Source: Lysobacter firmicutimachus
GTDB taxonomy: Bacteria; Pseudomonadota; Gammaproteobacteria; Xanthomonadales; Xanthomonadaceae
Assembly: GCF_037027445.1 (NCBI RefSeq)
Contig: NZ_JBANDL010000002.1
Location: 620,001 to 684,000 of the forward strand
Direction: 5' to 3'
DNA length: 64,000 nt
Below the pieces are notes generated by a model that was not told the DNA's origin, made no database searches, and saw only the letters and a program-made list of their open reading frames with translations. The translations under genes were made by a program, and so were the position numbers. Of the stretch, positions 1 to 7,673 are shown in pieces. Numbering within the stretch: position 1 is the stretch's first letter; the number at the start of each line of letters is the position of its first letter.

Positions 1-989
1 CGTCCCGGCGCGGCCCAGCCGATCCGGTAGCCGGGCGCCAGGGTCTTGGAGAACGACGAGCAGTGCAGCACCAGACCGCGGGTGTCGAAGGCCTTGGCCG
101 GGCGCGGACGCTGCGCGCCGAAATGCAGTTCGCCGTAGACGTCGTCCTCGATCAAGGGCAGTTCGTGCCGCGCCAGCAGTTCGACCAGCTCGCGGGTCTT
201 CGCTTCGGGCAGGCTGGCGCCGAGCGGATTCTGGAAACGGGTCATCAGCCAGCAGGCCTTGGGCGCGTGGCGGCGGATCGCCGCGTCGAGCGCGCCCAGG
301 TCGATGCCTTCGCGCGGATGGGTCGGCACCTCGACCGCGCGCAGACCGTACCGTTCCAGGGTCTGCAATGCGACGTAGAAACAGGGCGACTCCACCAGCA
401 CCGCATCGCCCGGACGGGTGGTCGCGGCGATGCACAGGTTCAGCGCTTCGATCGCGCCGTTGCAGATCACCAGGTCGCCGGCGCCCAGGTCGACGCCTTC
501 GACCCGGTAGCGCAGGGCGATGTGGCGGCGCAGTTCGGACTTGCCCGGGGTCAGATCGTCGACGGTACTGCGCGGGTCCAAGTGCACCGCCTCGTGCGCC
601 ATCGCCCGGCCGAGCCGGGCCAGCGGGAACAGGGCCGGACTGAGGAACGCCGACCCCAGCGGCACCACCTCGCGCGCCATCGCCGATTCCAGCACCTCGA
701 ACACCAGCGCACTGACGTCGACCGGGCGCGACTCGCCGTCCGGCGCCGAGGCCGCATCCGGCTCCGGCGGCAAGGGCTCAGGCGCGGCGCGCACGTAATA
801 GCCCGAGCGCGGCCGCGGTTGCACGAGTCCTTGCGCCTCCAGCAGGTAGTAGGCCTGAAACACGGTCGCGGCACTGACCCCGCGCGCCGCCCGGGTCTCG
901 CGCACCGAGGGCAAACGCTGCCCCGGCCGCAGCAACCCCTGCCGGATCGAGCGCGCGATGTCGTCGGCGAGGGCTTGGTAGCGTTTCAC
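1..989 (-). CDS. MocR/GntR-type PLP-dependent transcriptional regulator (partial)
   Basis: This is the N-terminal 329 codons of a regulator that fuses a GntR winged helix to an aminotransferase-like PLP domain; the C-terminus lies beyond the left edge. Residues 1-66 form the winged helix, with RLPSVRE and a typical GSGYY-like wing end. Near the edge the PLP-binding lysine motif SFSKTLAPGYRIGW is visible, with Lys at about residue 315. The start is GTG at 989, giving VKRYQALADDIARSIRQG, the usual MocR N-terminus. No Shine-Dalgarno sequence can be present because the start codon directly abuts a heptamer repeat tract. Such regulators often control PLP, GABA or amino-acid genes; the target here is unknown. 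Family assignment is firm. Confidence 0.85.
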   Translation of the reverse strand, partial: MKRYQALADDIARSIRQGLLRPGQRLPSVRETRAARGVSAATVFQAYYLLEAQGLVQPRPRSGYYVRAAPEPLPPEPDAASAPDGESRPVDVSALVFEVLESAMAREVVPLGSAFLSPALFPLARLGRAMAHEAVHLDPRSTVDDLTPGKSELRRHIALRYRVEGVDLGAGDLVICNGAIEALNLCIAATTRPGDAVLVESPCFYVALQTLERYGLRAVEVPTHPREGIDLGALDAAIRRHAPKACWLMTRFQNPLGASLPEAKTRELVELLARHELPLIEDDVYGELHFGAQRPRPAKAFDTRGLVLHCSSFSKTLAPGYRIGWAAPG

Positions 990-1055
990 GGGATTCGGGA
1001 TTCGGGATTGGGGATTGGGGATTGGGGATTGGGGATTGGGGATTGGGGGGGGGGG
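990..1055. repeat. Heptamer tandem repeat (GGGATTC/GGGATTG)8 plus G tract
   Basis: Two copies of GGGATTC are followed by six copies of GGGATTG and then ten more G residues. The array touches the GTG start codon of the divergent MocR gene, so it occupies that gene's 5' leader. A short related tract occurs at 48746-48771. Tracts of this kind change copy number by slippage. Confidence 0.95.
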
Positions 1056-1097
1056 CGAAGGTCTGCCGCCGGTGCGGCCGCGTTTGCTCTAGCTAAT

Positions 1098-1119
1098 GCC
1101 CAATCCCGAATCCCCAATC
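1098..1119. repeat. Inverted partner of the heptamer repeat
   Basis: CCCAATCCCGAATCCCCAAT on the + strand is the inverse of the GGGATT heptamers at 990-1055. The two tracts are separated by about 45 bp and could pair as a long imperfect hairpin between two divergent genes. Confidence 0.8.
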
Positions 1120-1220
1120 TCAGCCATCCAACAGACTGATCCGGTTTTTTGAGCGAAATCTGAGTCTACGCCAACTGATCCGATTGGCGGACAGTGGCTC
1201 CCGCAGCCAAAGCTGCGCGA

Positions 1221-1595
1221 ATGCCCGCGCTCATGAACCCGCAAGTCGAACTCAATCTGGCGCTGATCCTGTTCATCCCCTGGTTCTCGATCCTGGCCTG
1301 GCTGTTCTGGGCCTATCCGCGCCAGCCGCGCGGCGGGGCCCGCAGCGCCTTCGATGCCGCCAGTCTGATCCTCGCCACCTTGGCCGCGGGCTGGGGCATG
1401 CATTGGGGGTTCTACAACGCCGATCCGCAGGCCGGTGCGATCTGGAAACAGGTGTTGGCGACCTCGGTCGCCTACGGCCTGTTCCTCGCGGTCATGACCG
1501 CGGCGCTGATCCTGCGCTGGCGCTGGTTGCGTCGCCGCGCGGCGACCGCCGCCTCTTTCTCCTCGCGCCCGCCCGCGGGCAAGGCCGAACCATGA
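1221..1595 (+). CDS. Small hypothetical inner-membrane protein
   Basis: A protein of about 124 residues with three predicted hydrophobic spans (near residues 10-30, 46-65 and 78-100) and an Arg/Ala/Pro-rich C-terminus. I do not recognise a family. ATG at 1221 is chosen; a GTG at 1194 and an ATG at 1233 are also possible. Its stop overlaps the start of the DUF2909-like gene (ATGA), so the two are probably translationally coupled. Both products look like small integral membrane proteins. Confidence 0.6.
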   Translation: MPALMNPQVELNLALILFIPWFSILAWLFWAYPRQPRGGARSAFDAASLILATLAAGWGMHWGFYNADPQAGAIWKQVLATSVAYGLFLAVMTAALILRWRWLRRRAATAASFSSRPPAGKAEP

Positions 1596-1798
1596 AAATC
1601 CTGTTCGTCGCCGCGTTCATGGCGGTGATCCTCTACAACCTCGGCGCCGGCCTGTACTACATGCTGGTCGACAAAGGCAGCAGCAAGCGCACGGTCAATG
1701 CGCTGACCCGGCGCATCGGGTTTTCGATCGCGCTGATCGCCCTGGTCGTGGTCGGCATCCTCACCGGCGTGGTCCAGCCGCACGGCGTCGGCGCCTGA
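1592..1798 (+). CDS. DUF2909-type twin-transmembrane small protein
   Basis: A 68-residue protein with two hydrophobic helices (about 2-23 and 44-62) joined by a polar loop containing DKGSSKRTVNALTRRIG. That loop is the hallmark of the DUF2909 'twin transmembrane' family. In many proteobacteria this family lies beside cytochrome c oxidase assembly genes (SURF1, CtaG, COX3); here no oxidase genes are in view. The start overlaps the stop of the upstream membrane-protein gene. Molecular function is unknown. Confidence 0.75.
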   Translation: MKILFVAAFMAVILYNLGAGLYYMLVDKGSSKRTVNALTRRIGFSIALIALVVVGILTGVVQPHGVGA

Positions 1799-1847
1799 GC
1801 CGCCGGCGCGGGCTAAGCTGTCGGCCCGCCCGCGCCGAAGCCTCGCG

Positions 1848-2228
1848 ATGACCTCTGCCCGCATCGTCCGCCAGGACGAACATGCCGAGTACTACTTCCA
1901 GGAACGCTGCCACATCCTGGAATGGTGGAACCATCCCGACGACCCGCAGGCCTCGATCGCGCGCGCCCGGGTCGAGCCGGGCACGACCACCCGCGTGCAC
2001 CGCTTGCTCGGCACCACCGAGCGCTATCTGATCCTGGCCGGCCGCGGCCGGGTCGAGGTCGGCGATCTGGCCCCGATCGAGGTCGGGGCCGGCGACGTAG
2101 CGGTGATCCCGCCCGGCGTGGCGCAACGCATCGCCAACATCGGCGACGAGGATCTGCTGTTCGCGGCGATCTGCACCCCGCGCTTCGTGCCCGAGTGCTA
2201 CGAAGACCTCGATGCGGAGGGCGAATGA
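1848..2228 (+). CDS. Cupin-domain protein
   Basis: A 126-residue single-domain cupin. The region TTRVHRLLGTTERYLILAGRG carries the first conserved box, and GDVAVIPPGVAQRIANIG the second, matching small metal-binding cupins of the mannose-6-phosphate isomerase type. The first box has only one clear His (HRL), so metal binding is uncertain. The 3' end overlaps the ADP-ribosylglycohydrolase start by 4 bp, so they form a two-gene unit. Substrate is unknown. Confidence 0.75.
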   Translation: MTSARIVRQDEHAEYYFQERCHILEWWNHPDDPQASIARARVEPGTTTRVHRLLGTTERYLILAGRGRVEVGDLAPIEVGAGDVAVIPPGVAQRIANIGDEDLLFAAICTPRFVPECYEDLDAEGE

Positions 2229-3172
2229 GCGCGACCCGGCCGGATTTGCGCGCGCGCTACCTGGGCAGCCTGCTGGGACTGGCCTGCGGCGACGCGGTCG
2301 GCACCACGGTCGAGTTCAGCGCGCGCGGCAGTTTCGCGCCGCTGCGCGACATGACCGGCGGCGGACCGTTTCGGCTGCAGGCCGGGCAGTGGACCGACGA
2401 CACCTCGATGGCGCTGTGCCTGGGGGCGAGCCTGATCCACTGTCGCGGTTTCGACGCGCGCGACCAGATGAACCGCTATTGCAACTGGCGCGCGCACGGC
2501 TATCTCAGCAGCACCGGCGAGTGCTTCGACATCGGCGCGACCGTGAGCGCGGCCTTGGATCGCTATCTGCGCGAAGGCGATCCCTATGCCGGCGACCCGG
2601 GCCCGCGCGCCGCCGGCAACGGCGCGCTGATGCGGCTGGCGCCGGTGCCGATGCGGTATCGCGCCGATGCCGAGGCCTGCCGGCACTACGCGGCCGAATC
2701 CACCCGCACCACTCACGGCGCCGCCGAAGCGCTGGACGCTTCGCGCCTGTTCGCGATGCAGTTGCGCGCCGCATTGCTCGGCGCCGGCAAGGAGGCGGTG
2801 CTGACCCCGGCGATGCCGACGCCGCAGAGCCCGTCGATCGCCGCGCTGCACGCGCGCGACTATGCCGGCAAGCGCGAGGACGAGATCGCCGGTACCGGCT
2901 ACAGCGTGCGGTCGCTGGAAGCGGCGCTGTGGTGTTTCCTGCACACCGACGACTACGCTTCGGCGGTGCTGCGCGCGGCCAACCTGGGCGACGACGCCGA
3001 CACCACCGCGGCGATCTGCGGCCAGTTGGCCGGCGCCTACTACGGTGTGGAAGCGATCCCTGCGGCCTGGCGCGAGCGCTTGGCGATGCGGGCGGAGATC
3101 GAGGCGATGGCCTTGGAATTGCTGGCGCTGGCGGAAAGCGGCATCGCCGGCGGGGCCACGCCCACGCACTGA
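2225..3172 (+). CDS. ADP-ribosylglycohydrolase family protein
   Basis: A 315-residue protein with the DraG/ARH fold signatures: GLACGDAVG near residue 17, QWTDDTSMALCL with the metal-binding Thr-Asp-Asp near residue 56, and GDDADTTAAICGQLAGAYYG near residue 258 with the second metal set. Family members hydrolyse ADP-ribose from Arg, Ser or small molecules with two Mg or Mn ions. The ATG at 2225 overlaps the cupin stop (ATGA). The pairing with a cupin may indicate sensing or processing of an ADP-ribosyl metabolite, but that is inference. Confidence 0.85.
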   Translation: MSATRPDLRARYLGSLLGLACGDAVGTTVEFSARGSFAPLRDMTGGGPFRLQAGQWTDDTSMALCLGASLIHCRGFDARDQMNRYCNWRAHGYLSSTGECFDIGATVSAALDRYLREGDPYAGDPGPRAAGNGALMRLAPVPMRYRADAEACRHYAAESTRTTHGAAEALDASRLFAMQLRAALLGAGKEAVLTPAMPTPQSPSIAALHARDYAGKREDEIAGTGYSVRSLEAALWCFLHTDDYASAVLRAANLGDDADTTAAICGQLAGAYYGVEAIPAAWRERLAMRAEIEAMALELLALAESGIAGGATPTH

Positions 3173-3363
3173 GTTCCGCGGCGGTCGCCGCCGGCGCGGC
3201 TCGGGCCGGGGCCGCGCTTGGCCCGGTATCGGGGCGAAGAACGTTAGCTTCCAAGACGCGGAGCGCAGACCGTCGATAGCCCCGCACAGCGCGGAACGAT
3301 TCGTTCGAGCCGATGCCATGCGGCATCGTAAAACTCAAACCACAGACGCCGTCGAGGACTGCC

Positions 3364-3879
3364 ATGCGCGCACCCGTCACGCTCGGACACTCCGGGGCCT
3401 GCGCCGCCCGCCGGCACGCCCGGGCCCTTGCGGCGCTCCTGATCGGATACGCATCGCTCGGCTCGGCTCAGGACACGACCCGGTCGGGCCCGCTGTTCGA
3501 TGAGCTTGCGGGCATGGACAAGCAACTGTTCGACGCCGCCTTCGTTAGCTGCGACGCGGACAGGTTCCGGGCGATCTTCACCGCCGACGCGGAGTTCTAT
3601 CACGACCGCAAGGGTGCGGCGGTCGGCGAAGACGTCCGCACGCTGAAGTCGTGTCCGCGCGACAACGGCGTCACCCGCACCCTGGTGCCCGGGAGTCTGG
3701 AGGTCTACCCGATGAAGGGCTACGGCGCTGTCCAGATCGGGCGCCATGTCTTCGTCCGCAAAGGCGAGCCGGGCTCGGAAGTCGCCAAGTTCGTGCACCT
3801 GTGGAAGCAGGAGAACGGGGCCTGGCGCTTGGCGAGGGTGCTGAGCTTCGATCATCGGCCTTCGACGCCGCCGCCTTAG
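3364..3879 (+). CDS. Exported DUF4440/SnoaL-like protein
   Basis: A 171-residue protein with an N-terminal export signal (basic start, hydrophobic LAALLIGYASLGSA, likely cleavage before QDTT). The mature part follows the cone-shaped NTF2/SnoaL pattern of DUF4440: an alpha-helical start ELAGMDKQLFDAAF, then beta strands ending in WKQENGAWRLARVLSFDH. ATG at 3364 is chosen over 3313 because it gives a clean signal peptide. Such proteins are periplasmic and of unknown or catalytic function. Confidence 0.75.
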   Translation: MRAPVTLGHSGACAARRHARALAALLIGYASLGSAQDTTRSGPLFDELAGMDKQLFDAAFVSCDADRFRAIFTADAEFYHDRKGAAVGEDVRTLKSCPRDNGVTRTLVPGSLEVYPMKGYGAVQIGRHVFVRKGEPGSEVAKFVHLWKQENGAWRLARVLSFDHRPSTPPP

Positions 3880-3901
3880 GTTCGGGCGTGACGGCAACGG
3901 C

Positions 3902-4079
3902 AAATTCCCCCTGCCCCCTTTTTCAACGGGGGAACGGCAAAGGCAGGCGGCTTCGGCGGGAAAGTACGCCGGCGACGATGGACCATTCACGCACTATGCC
4001 CGCGCTCGGCGTCGTCGCATATTCGCGTCGTAACCGCTGTTCCCCCTTTTGAAAAAGGGGGGTAGGGGGATTTGTTCTT
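3902..4079. repeat. Inverted pair of a C/G-tract palindromic dispersed element
   Basis: A copy of the element (TTCCCCC...CCCCCTTTTTCAA, then GGGGGAAC) at 3905-3940 faces an inverted copy at 4036-4079, with about 95 bp between. Related copies occur at 26919-26950 and 61645-61830, all in intergenic space. It resembles REP-type elements between convergent genes. Confidence 0.75.
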
Positions 4080-4149
4080 CGCCCCGCAGGCGCGACGAAA
4101 CCCGCAGCGGACATCGCGCAAGCCCGCCGAGGCGGCCTGCGTCGCCGCC

Positions 4150-6036
4150 TCAGCGCTTGGGCGGCTTCAAGCCGTCCGGATCGGTCGCGTACACCGGGTC
4201 GGCCAGCCCCTGCAGGCTGCGCGCGCCGGCGTCGCCCTCGACTTCGAACACCACCACCTCGTTGCGGCCCCGGCGCAGCCAGGGCGCCGGCACGAACAGG
4301 GTCTGTTGCGGGCCGATCTTCCAGTAGCGGCCGAGGTGATGGCCGTTGACCCAGACGTGACCCTTGCCCCAGCCGCGGGTGTCGAGGAAGGTGCTGCCGA
4401 CGCGTTCGAGCTGGAAGCCGCCGCGCCAGAAACGCGGGCCGGCCGGCGCGCCGGCTGCGGTCTTGGCGTAGCGCAGGCCGGACAGGTCGCTCAGCGGCAG
4501 CGGGTAGTGGGTCCAGTCGTACAGCGCGCGGCCGCCGACCGAGACCGAGCGGGTGATGCCTTTGCGCTCCTCGTCCAGACGCGTGCCGAAGTTGATCCGG
4601 CCCATGTTCTCGACCAACAGATCGAGCCGCTGGCCCGGCTTCAACCCGGCATCGAGTTCGCGCTCGCCGAAGCGGCGGTCCAGCGTGCCCGCAGGCGCGC
4701 CGTCGGCGAACACGCTGGCGTAGTCGCGCACCTCGTCGACGCTGAGCTTGCCCTGCGCGCCGGCCGGCACGGTGTTGCGGTAGAGCACGAAGCCGTAGTT
4801 CTGCTGCAGGTCTTCCATCGTCCGCGGCAGCTGTGCCGATACCGGCCGGCTCAACGCCGGCAACGCATCCCACAGCGATGCCGATTCGCTCAGGACGAAG
4901 CGCGGCACCGCGATGGTCGCCGCGGCCGGCGCAGGCAGCGGCGGCAAGGTCTCGCCGGCCGGCAGATGGCGGCCGATGACCTCGCGCAAGGCATGGAATT
5001 TCGGCGTGAGCCGACCGGCCTCGTCGACCGGCGCGTCGTAGTCGTAGCTGGTGGTATCGGGCTGGTAGGGCTGGTCGCGGCTGTAGTTCGCGCCGGCCAT
5101 CCAGCCGAAGCTGGTGCCGCCGTGGAACATGTACAGGTTGAACGAGATGCCGCGATCGAGGAACCAGTCGACGGTGCGCGCGGCGCGCTCCAGCGGCGTG
5201 GTGTGGTGCTGCTCGCCCCAGTGGTCGAACCAGCCGGCCCAGTACTCGCCGACCATGCGCGGGCCGCCGGGACGGAAGGCCTTGAGGTGGGCGAACGCGG
5301 CTTCGGCGTCGGCGACGTCGCCGTCGAAGTTGATCACCGCGGCGACCTCGGGCAACGGGCCGCCTTCGAAGTAGTGCGGGCCGGCGCCGTCGGAGGTGAA
5401 CAGCGGCAGGTCGAAGCCGGCCTCGATCATCTGTCGCTTGGCGGTGGCCATGTAGTCGCGGTCGCGGCCGTAGGAGCCGTATTCGTTCTCGACCTGCATC
5501 ATCAGGATCGGGCCGCCGCGCGTGCTCAGCAGCGGGCCGAGTTCCTGGTGCACGCGGCGCAGATAGCGTTCGCCGGCGGCCAGGTAGCGCGGGTCCATGC
5601 TGCGCACGCGCAGTCCGGGCGTGCGCAGCAGCCAGGCCGGATAGCCGCCGAAGTCGAGCTCGGTGCAGATGTAAGGACCGGGGCGGACGATCACGTCCAG
5701 GCCTTCCTCGGCGGCGGTGCGCACGAACGCGGCGATGTCCAGATTGCCGCTGAAGTCGAAGCGGCCGGGTTCGGGTTCGTGCAGGTTCCAGAACACGTAG
5801 GTGGTGACCGTGTTGAGGCCCATGGCTTTCGCCTGGCGCAGACGTTCGCGCCAGAACTCGCGCGGTATGCGCGGATAATGCATTTCGCCGGAGCGGATCA
5901 GGTGCGGCCTGCCGTCGAGCAGGAAGCGGTCGCCGTCGATGGCGAAGCGCGGCGCGGCCGCGGCCTGCGTCGGCAGGGCGAGGGCCAGCCCGAGCAGGGC
6001 TGCGGCGAGAGAACGCGAAACGGACATCGACGACAT
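4150..6036 (-). CDS. Exported GH35 beta-galactosidase
   Basis: A 628-residue exported enzyme. Residues 1-28 are a signal peptide (AALLGLALALPTQAAAA). The GH35 barrel spans about 30-350 with acid/base Glu185 in QVENEYGSYG and nucleophile Glu264 in GEYWAGWFDHWG. The C-terminal third holds the beta-sandwich domains typical of bacterial and plant-like GH35 enzymes (WRGGFQLE, GWGKGHVWVNGHHLGRYW). It removes terminal beta-linked galactose, probably in the periplasm or outside the cell. It is last in the leftward run with dgoA and dgoK, 36 bp after dgoA, so it likely feeds or shares substrates with that pathway. Confidence 0.92.
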   Translation of the reverse strand: MSSMSVSRSLAAALLGLALALPTQAAAAPRFAIDGDRFLLDGRPHLIRSGEMHYPRIPREFWRERLRQAKAMGLNTVTTYVFWNLHEPEPGRFDFSGNLDIAAFVRTAAEEGLDVIVRPGPYICTELDFGGYPAWLLRTPGLRVRSMDPRYLAAGERYLRRVHQELGPLLSTRGGPILMMQVENEYGSYGRDRDYMATAKRQMIEAGFDLPLFTSDGAGPHYFEGGPLPEVAAVINFDGDVADAEAAFAHLKAFRPGGPRMVGEYWAGWFDHWGEQHHTTPLERAARTVDWFLDRGISFNLYMFHGGTSFGWMAGANYSRDQPYQPDTTSYDYDAPVDEAGRLTPKFHALREVIGRHLPAGETLPPLPAPAAATIAVPRFVLSESASLWDALPALSRPVSAQLPRTMEDLQQNYGFVLYRNTVPAGAQGKLSVDEVRDYASVFADGAPAGTLDRRFGERELDAGLKPGQRLDLLVENMGRINFGTRLDEERKGITRSVSVGGRALYDWTHYPLPLSDLSGLRYAKTAAGAPAGPRFWRGGFQLERVGSTFLDTRGWGKGHVWVNGHHLGRYWKIGPQQTLFVPAPWLRRGRNEVVVFEVEGDAGARSLQGLADPVYATDPDGLKPPKR

Positions 6037-6072
6037 GCGCGGAGGCTCCGGCCTAGCGGTTGGGGGATGACG

Positions 6073-6747
6073 TCAGCGCGGCGCGCGCCGTGCGGCCTCG
6101 GTCTCGCGCCAGGCCTGGTTGAAGCCGTGCGCGATCTGAGCGACCTGCGCGGCGCTGCGGCCGGGACGGTACAAACTGCCGCCGATGCCGAAGCCGGTCG
6201 CGCCGGCTTTGCGCCAAACTGCGAGGAGGTCGGTATGGATGCCGCCGACCGGCAGTACCGCGGCGTCGGCCGGCAACACCGCACGCGATGCGGCGAGCAT
6301 GGCCGGACCCAGCGCGTCGGCCGGGAACAGCTTGAGTGCATCGGCGCCGGCGTCGAGCGCCGCCAGGCATTCGCTGGGCGTGGCGGCGCCGGGCAGGGCG
6401 AGCAGCCCCAGCGTTTTGGCGTAGCGGATCAGCGCCGGGTCGGTGTGCGGGCACACCATCAACCGTGCGCCGACCCGCGCCAACTCGTCGACTTCGGCCG
6501 CCCGGCGCACGGTGCCCGCGCCGAGCAGGATGTCGTCGCCGTAGCGACGCTGCAGGCGGGCGATGCTGTCGAAGGCGCCGGGCGAATTCAGGGGGACCTC
6601 GATCACCCGCCAGCCGGCGTCGACCAGCGCGTCGCCGACGCCGATCGCTTCGTCGGGGGTGATGCCGCGCAGGATCGCCACGAACGGCGAGTGCGCCAGC
6701 CATGTGCGCAGAGGAGGCTGGACAGGGGGGCGGATGTCGGCGTTCAT
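6073..6747 (-). CDS. dgoA: 2-dehydro-3-deoxy-6-phosphogalactonate/gluconate aldolase
   Basis: A 224-residue class I aldolase of the KDPG/KDPGal family. Arg27 (AILRGI), Glu50 (VIEVPLNSP) and Schiff-base Lys139 (ALKLFPAD) are in place, with the phosphate loop GGI near residue 160. It splits 2-keto-3-deoxy-6-phospho-hexonate into pyruvate and glyceraldehyde-3-phosphate. The start overlaps the dgoK stop (ATGA), which shows co-translation with the kinase that makes its substrate. EVPLNSP is typical of the DgoA branch; gluco versus galacto specificity cannot be settled from sequence. Confidence 0.88.
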   Translation of the reverse strand: MNADIRPPVQPPLRTWLAHSPFVAILRGITPDEAIGVGDALVDAGWRVIEVPLNSPGAFDSIARLQRRYGDDILLGAGTVRRAAEVDELARVGARLMVCPHTDPALIRYAKTLGLLALPGAATPSECLAALDAGADALKLFPADALGPAMLAASRAVLPADAAVLPVGGIHTDLLAVWRKAGATGFGIGGSLYRPGRSAAQVAQIAHGFNQAWRETEAARRAPR

Positions 6748-7673
6748 ACCAGTCCTGCCGCCTTCGCGATGCGCCACAGGCCATGGCAAAAGGCGGTGTC
6801 GCCTTCGATGATGTAGTGCGCGCAGCCGTAGCGGCGCAGCGCCAGGGCGTAGGTGGCGGCGAGGCGCGCGCCGCCGATCACCGCGATTTCGCCGTCGGCG
6901 GCGGGGTCGCGGCCGGCGCTCGCAGCCAGGCATTCGTAGCCGATCAGCAGGCCGGACAGGAAGGCCGGCAACTCCTCCGCCGGGGTCGCGTCGCGAACGT
7001 GGCGCGCGCGCACGCCGAACAACTGATGCAGCCAATCCGGACGCTCGCGCGCGGTGTCCAGACCCCTCAGAAAGCCGCGTTCCGACCAGGCTTGCGCGGG
7101 CAGGCCGCGGCCGATCAGGCTTTGATTCAACAGCAGCGCGTAAAACTCGCCGGTGGGGTAGGTGGCGAAATCCACGACGGCGCCCCGGTCGAGTCCGATC
7201 CACTTGCTGTGGGTGCCCGGCGCGACCACCCGACGGGTTCCGGGCGGCACGCCGAGCGCCTGCGTCTCTTCGCCGCGCATCACGTCGGCGAAGCCGTCGC
7301 TGTCGCCGCTGACCCCGGGCACGATCGCGGCGCGCCGGCCGCGGAACGCCAGCGGCTGCAAGGCCGCGGCCAGGGCCGAGGCGTCGGCCGGCAGGGCCGC
7401 GTAGGGCGCCTCCTGCCAGCCGCTGCGCGCACCGACCATGCCGGCCAACAGGATCGGCGCGGTGCCGTCGTCGAGATCGGCGCCGAGCAATTCTTCCAGC
7501 GCCGCGGCGAACGCGTCCGGCGAGGCGAGACCGGCCATGCCGCTGGCGCTGGAGCGGGTGGCGATGATGCCGCCGAGTTCGTCGAAGGCATGCACGCGCA
7601 GGTGGGTCGAACCCCAGTCGACGCCGATCAGGGCGACCGCGCCGGGCGAGATTGCGGTGGGATCAGCGGCCAT
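6744..7673 (-). CDS. dgoK: 2-dehydro-3-deoxygalactonokinase
   Basis: A 309-residue sugar-acid kinase of the DgoK family (ASKHA fold). Visible motifs are the N-terminal phosphate-1 loop IGVDWGSTHLR, the substrate-side GGIIATRSSASGM, APGTHSKWI and a C-terminal IGGARLAATYALALRRYG. It phosphorylates 2-keto-3-deoxygalactonate with ATP. The start (ATG 7673) lies inside the end of the upstream deacylase gene, and its stop overlaps dgoA. No galactonate dehydratase is present, so its substrate must arise by another route; see the amino-sugar hypothesis. Confidence 0.88.
   Translation of the reverse strand: MAADPTAISPGAVALIGVDWGSTHLRVHAFDELGGIIATRSSASGMAGLASPDAFAAALEELLGADLDDGTAPILLAGMVGARSGWQEAPYAALPADASALAAALQPLAFRGRRAAIVPGVSGDSDGFADVMRGEETQALGVPPGTRRVVAPGTHSKWIGLDRGAVVDFATYPTGEFYALLLNQSLIGRGLPAQAWSERGFLRGLDTARERPDWLHQLFGVRARHVRDATPAEELPAFLSGLLIGYECLAASAGRDPAADGEIAVIGGARLAATYALALRRYGCAHYIIEGDTAFCHGLWRIAKAAGLV

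Noticed and set aside
990..1119. Intrinsic terminator formed by the inverted heptamers
   Set aside because: The arms are long and repetitive, and the region lies between two divergent gene starts where a terminator is not expected.
4072..6816. A 914-codon frame antisense to the GH35 and dgoA genes
   Set aside because: The opposite strand encodes two unmistakable enzymes; no domain is seen in this frame.
4150..7673. Standard De Ley-Doudoroff galactonate operon
   Set aside because: DgoK and DgoA are present, but no galactonate dehydratase or galactonate transporter gene is found, and deacylase and PLP genes are part of the same operon.
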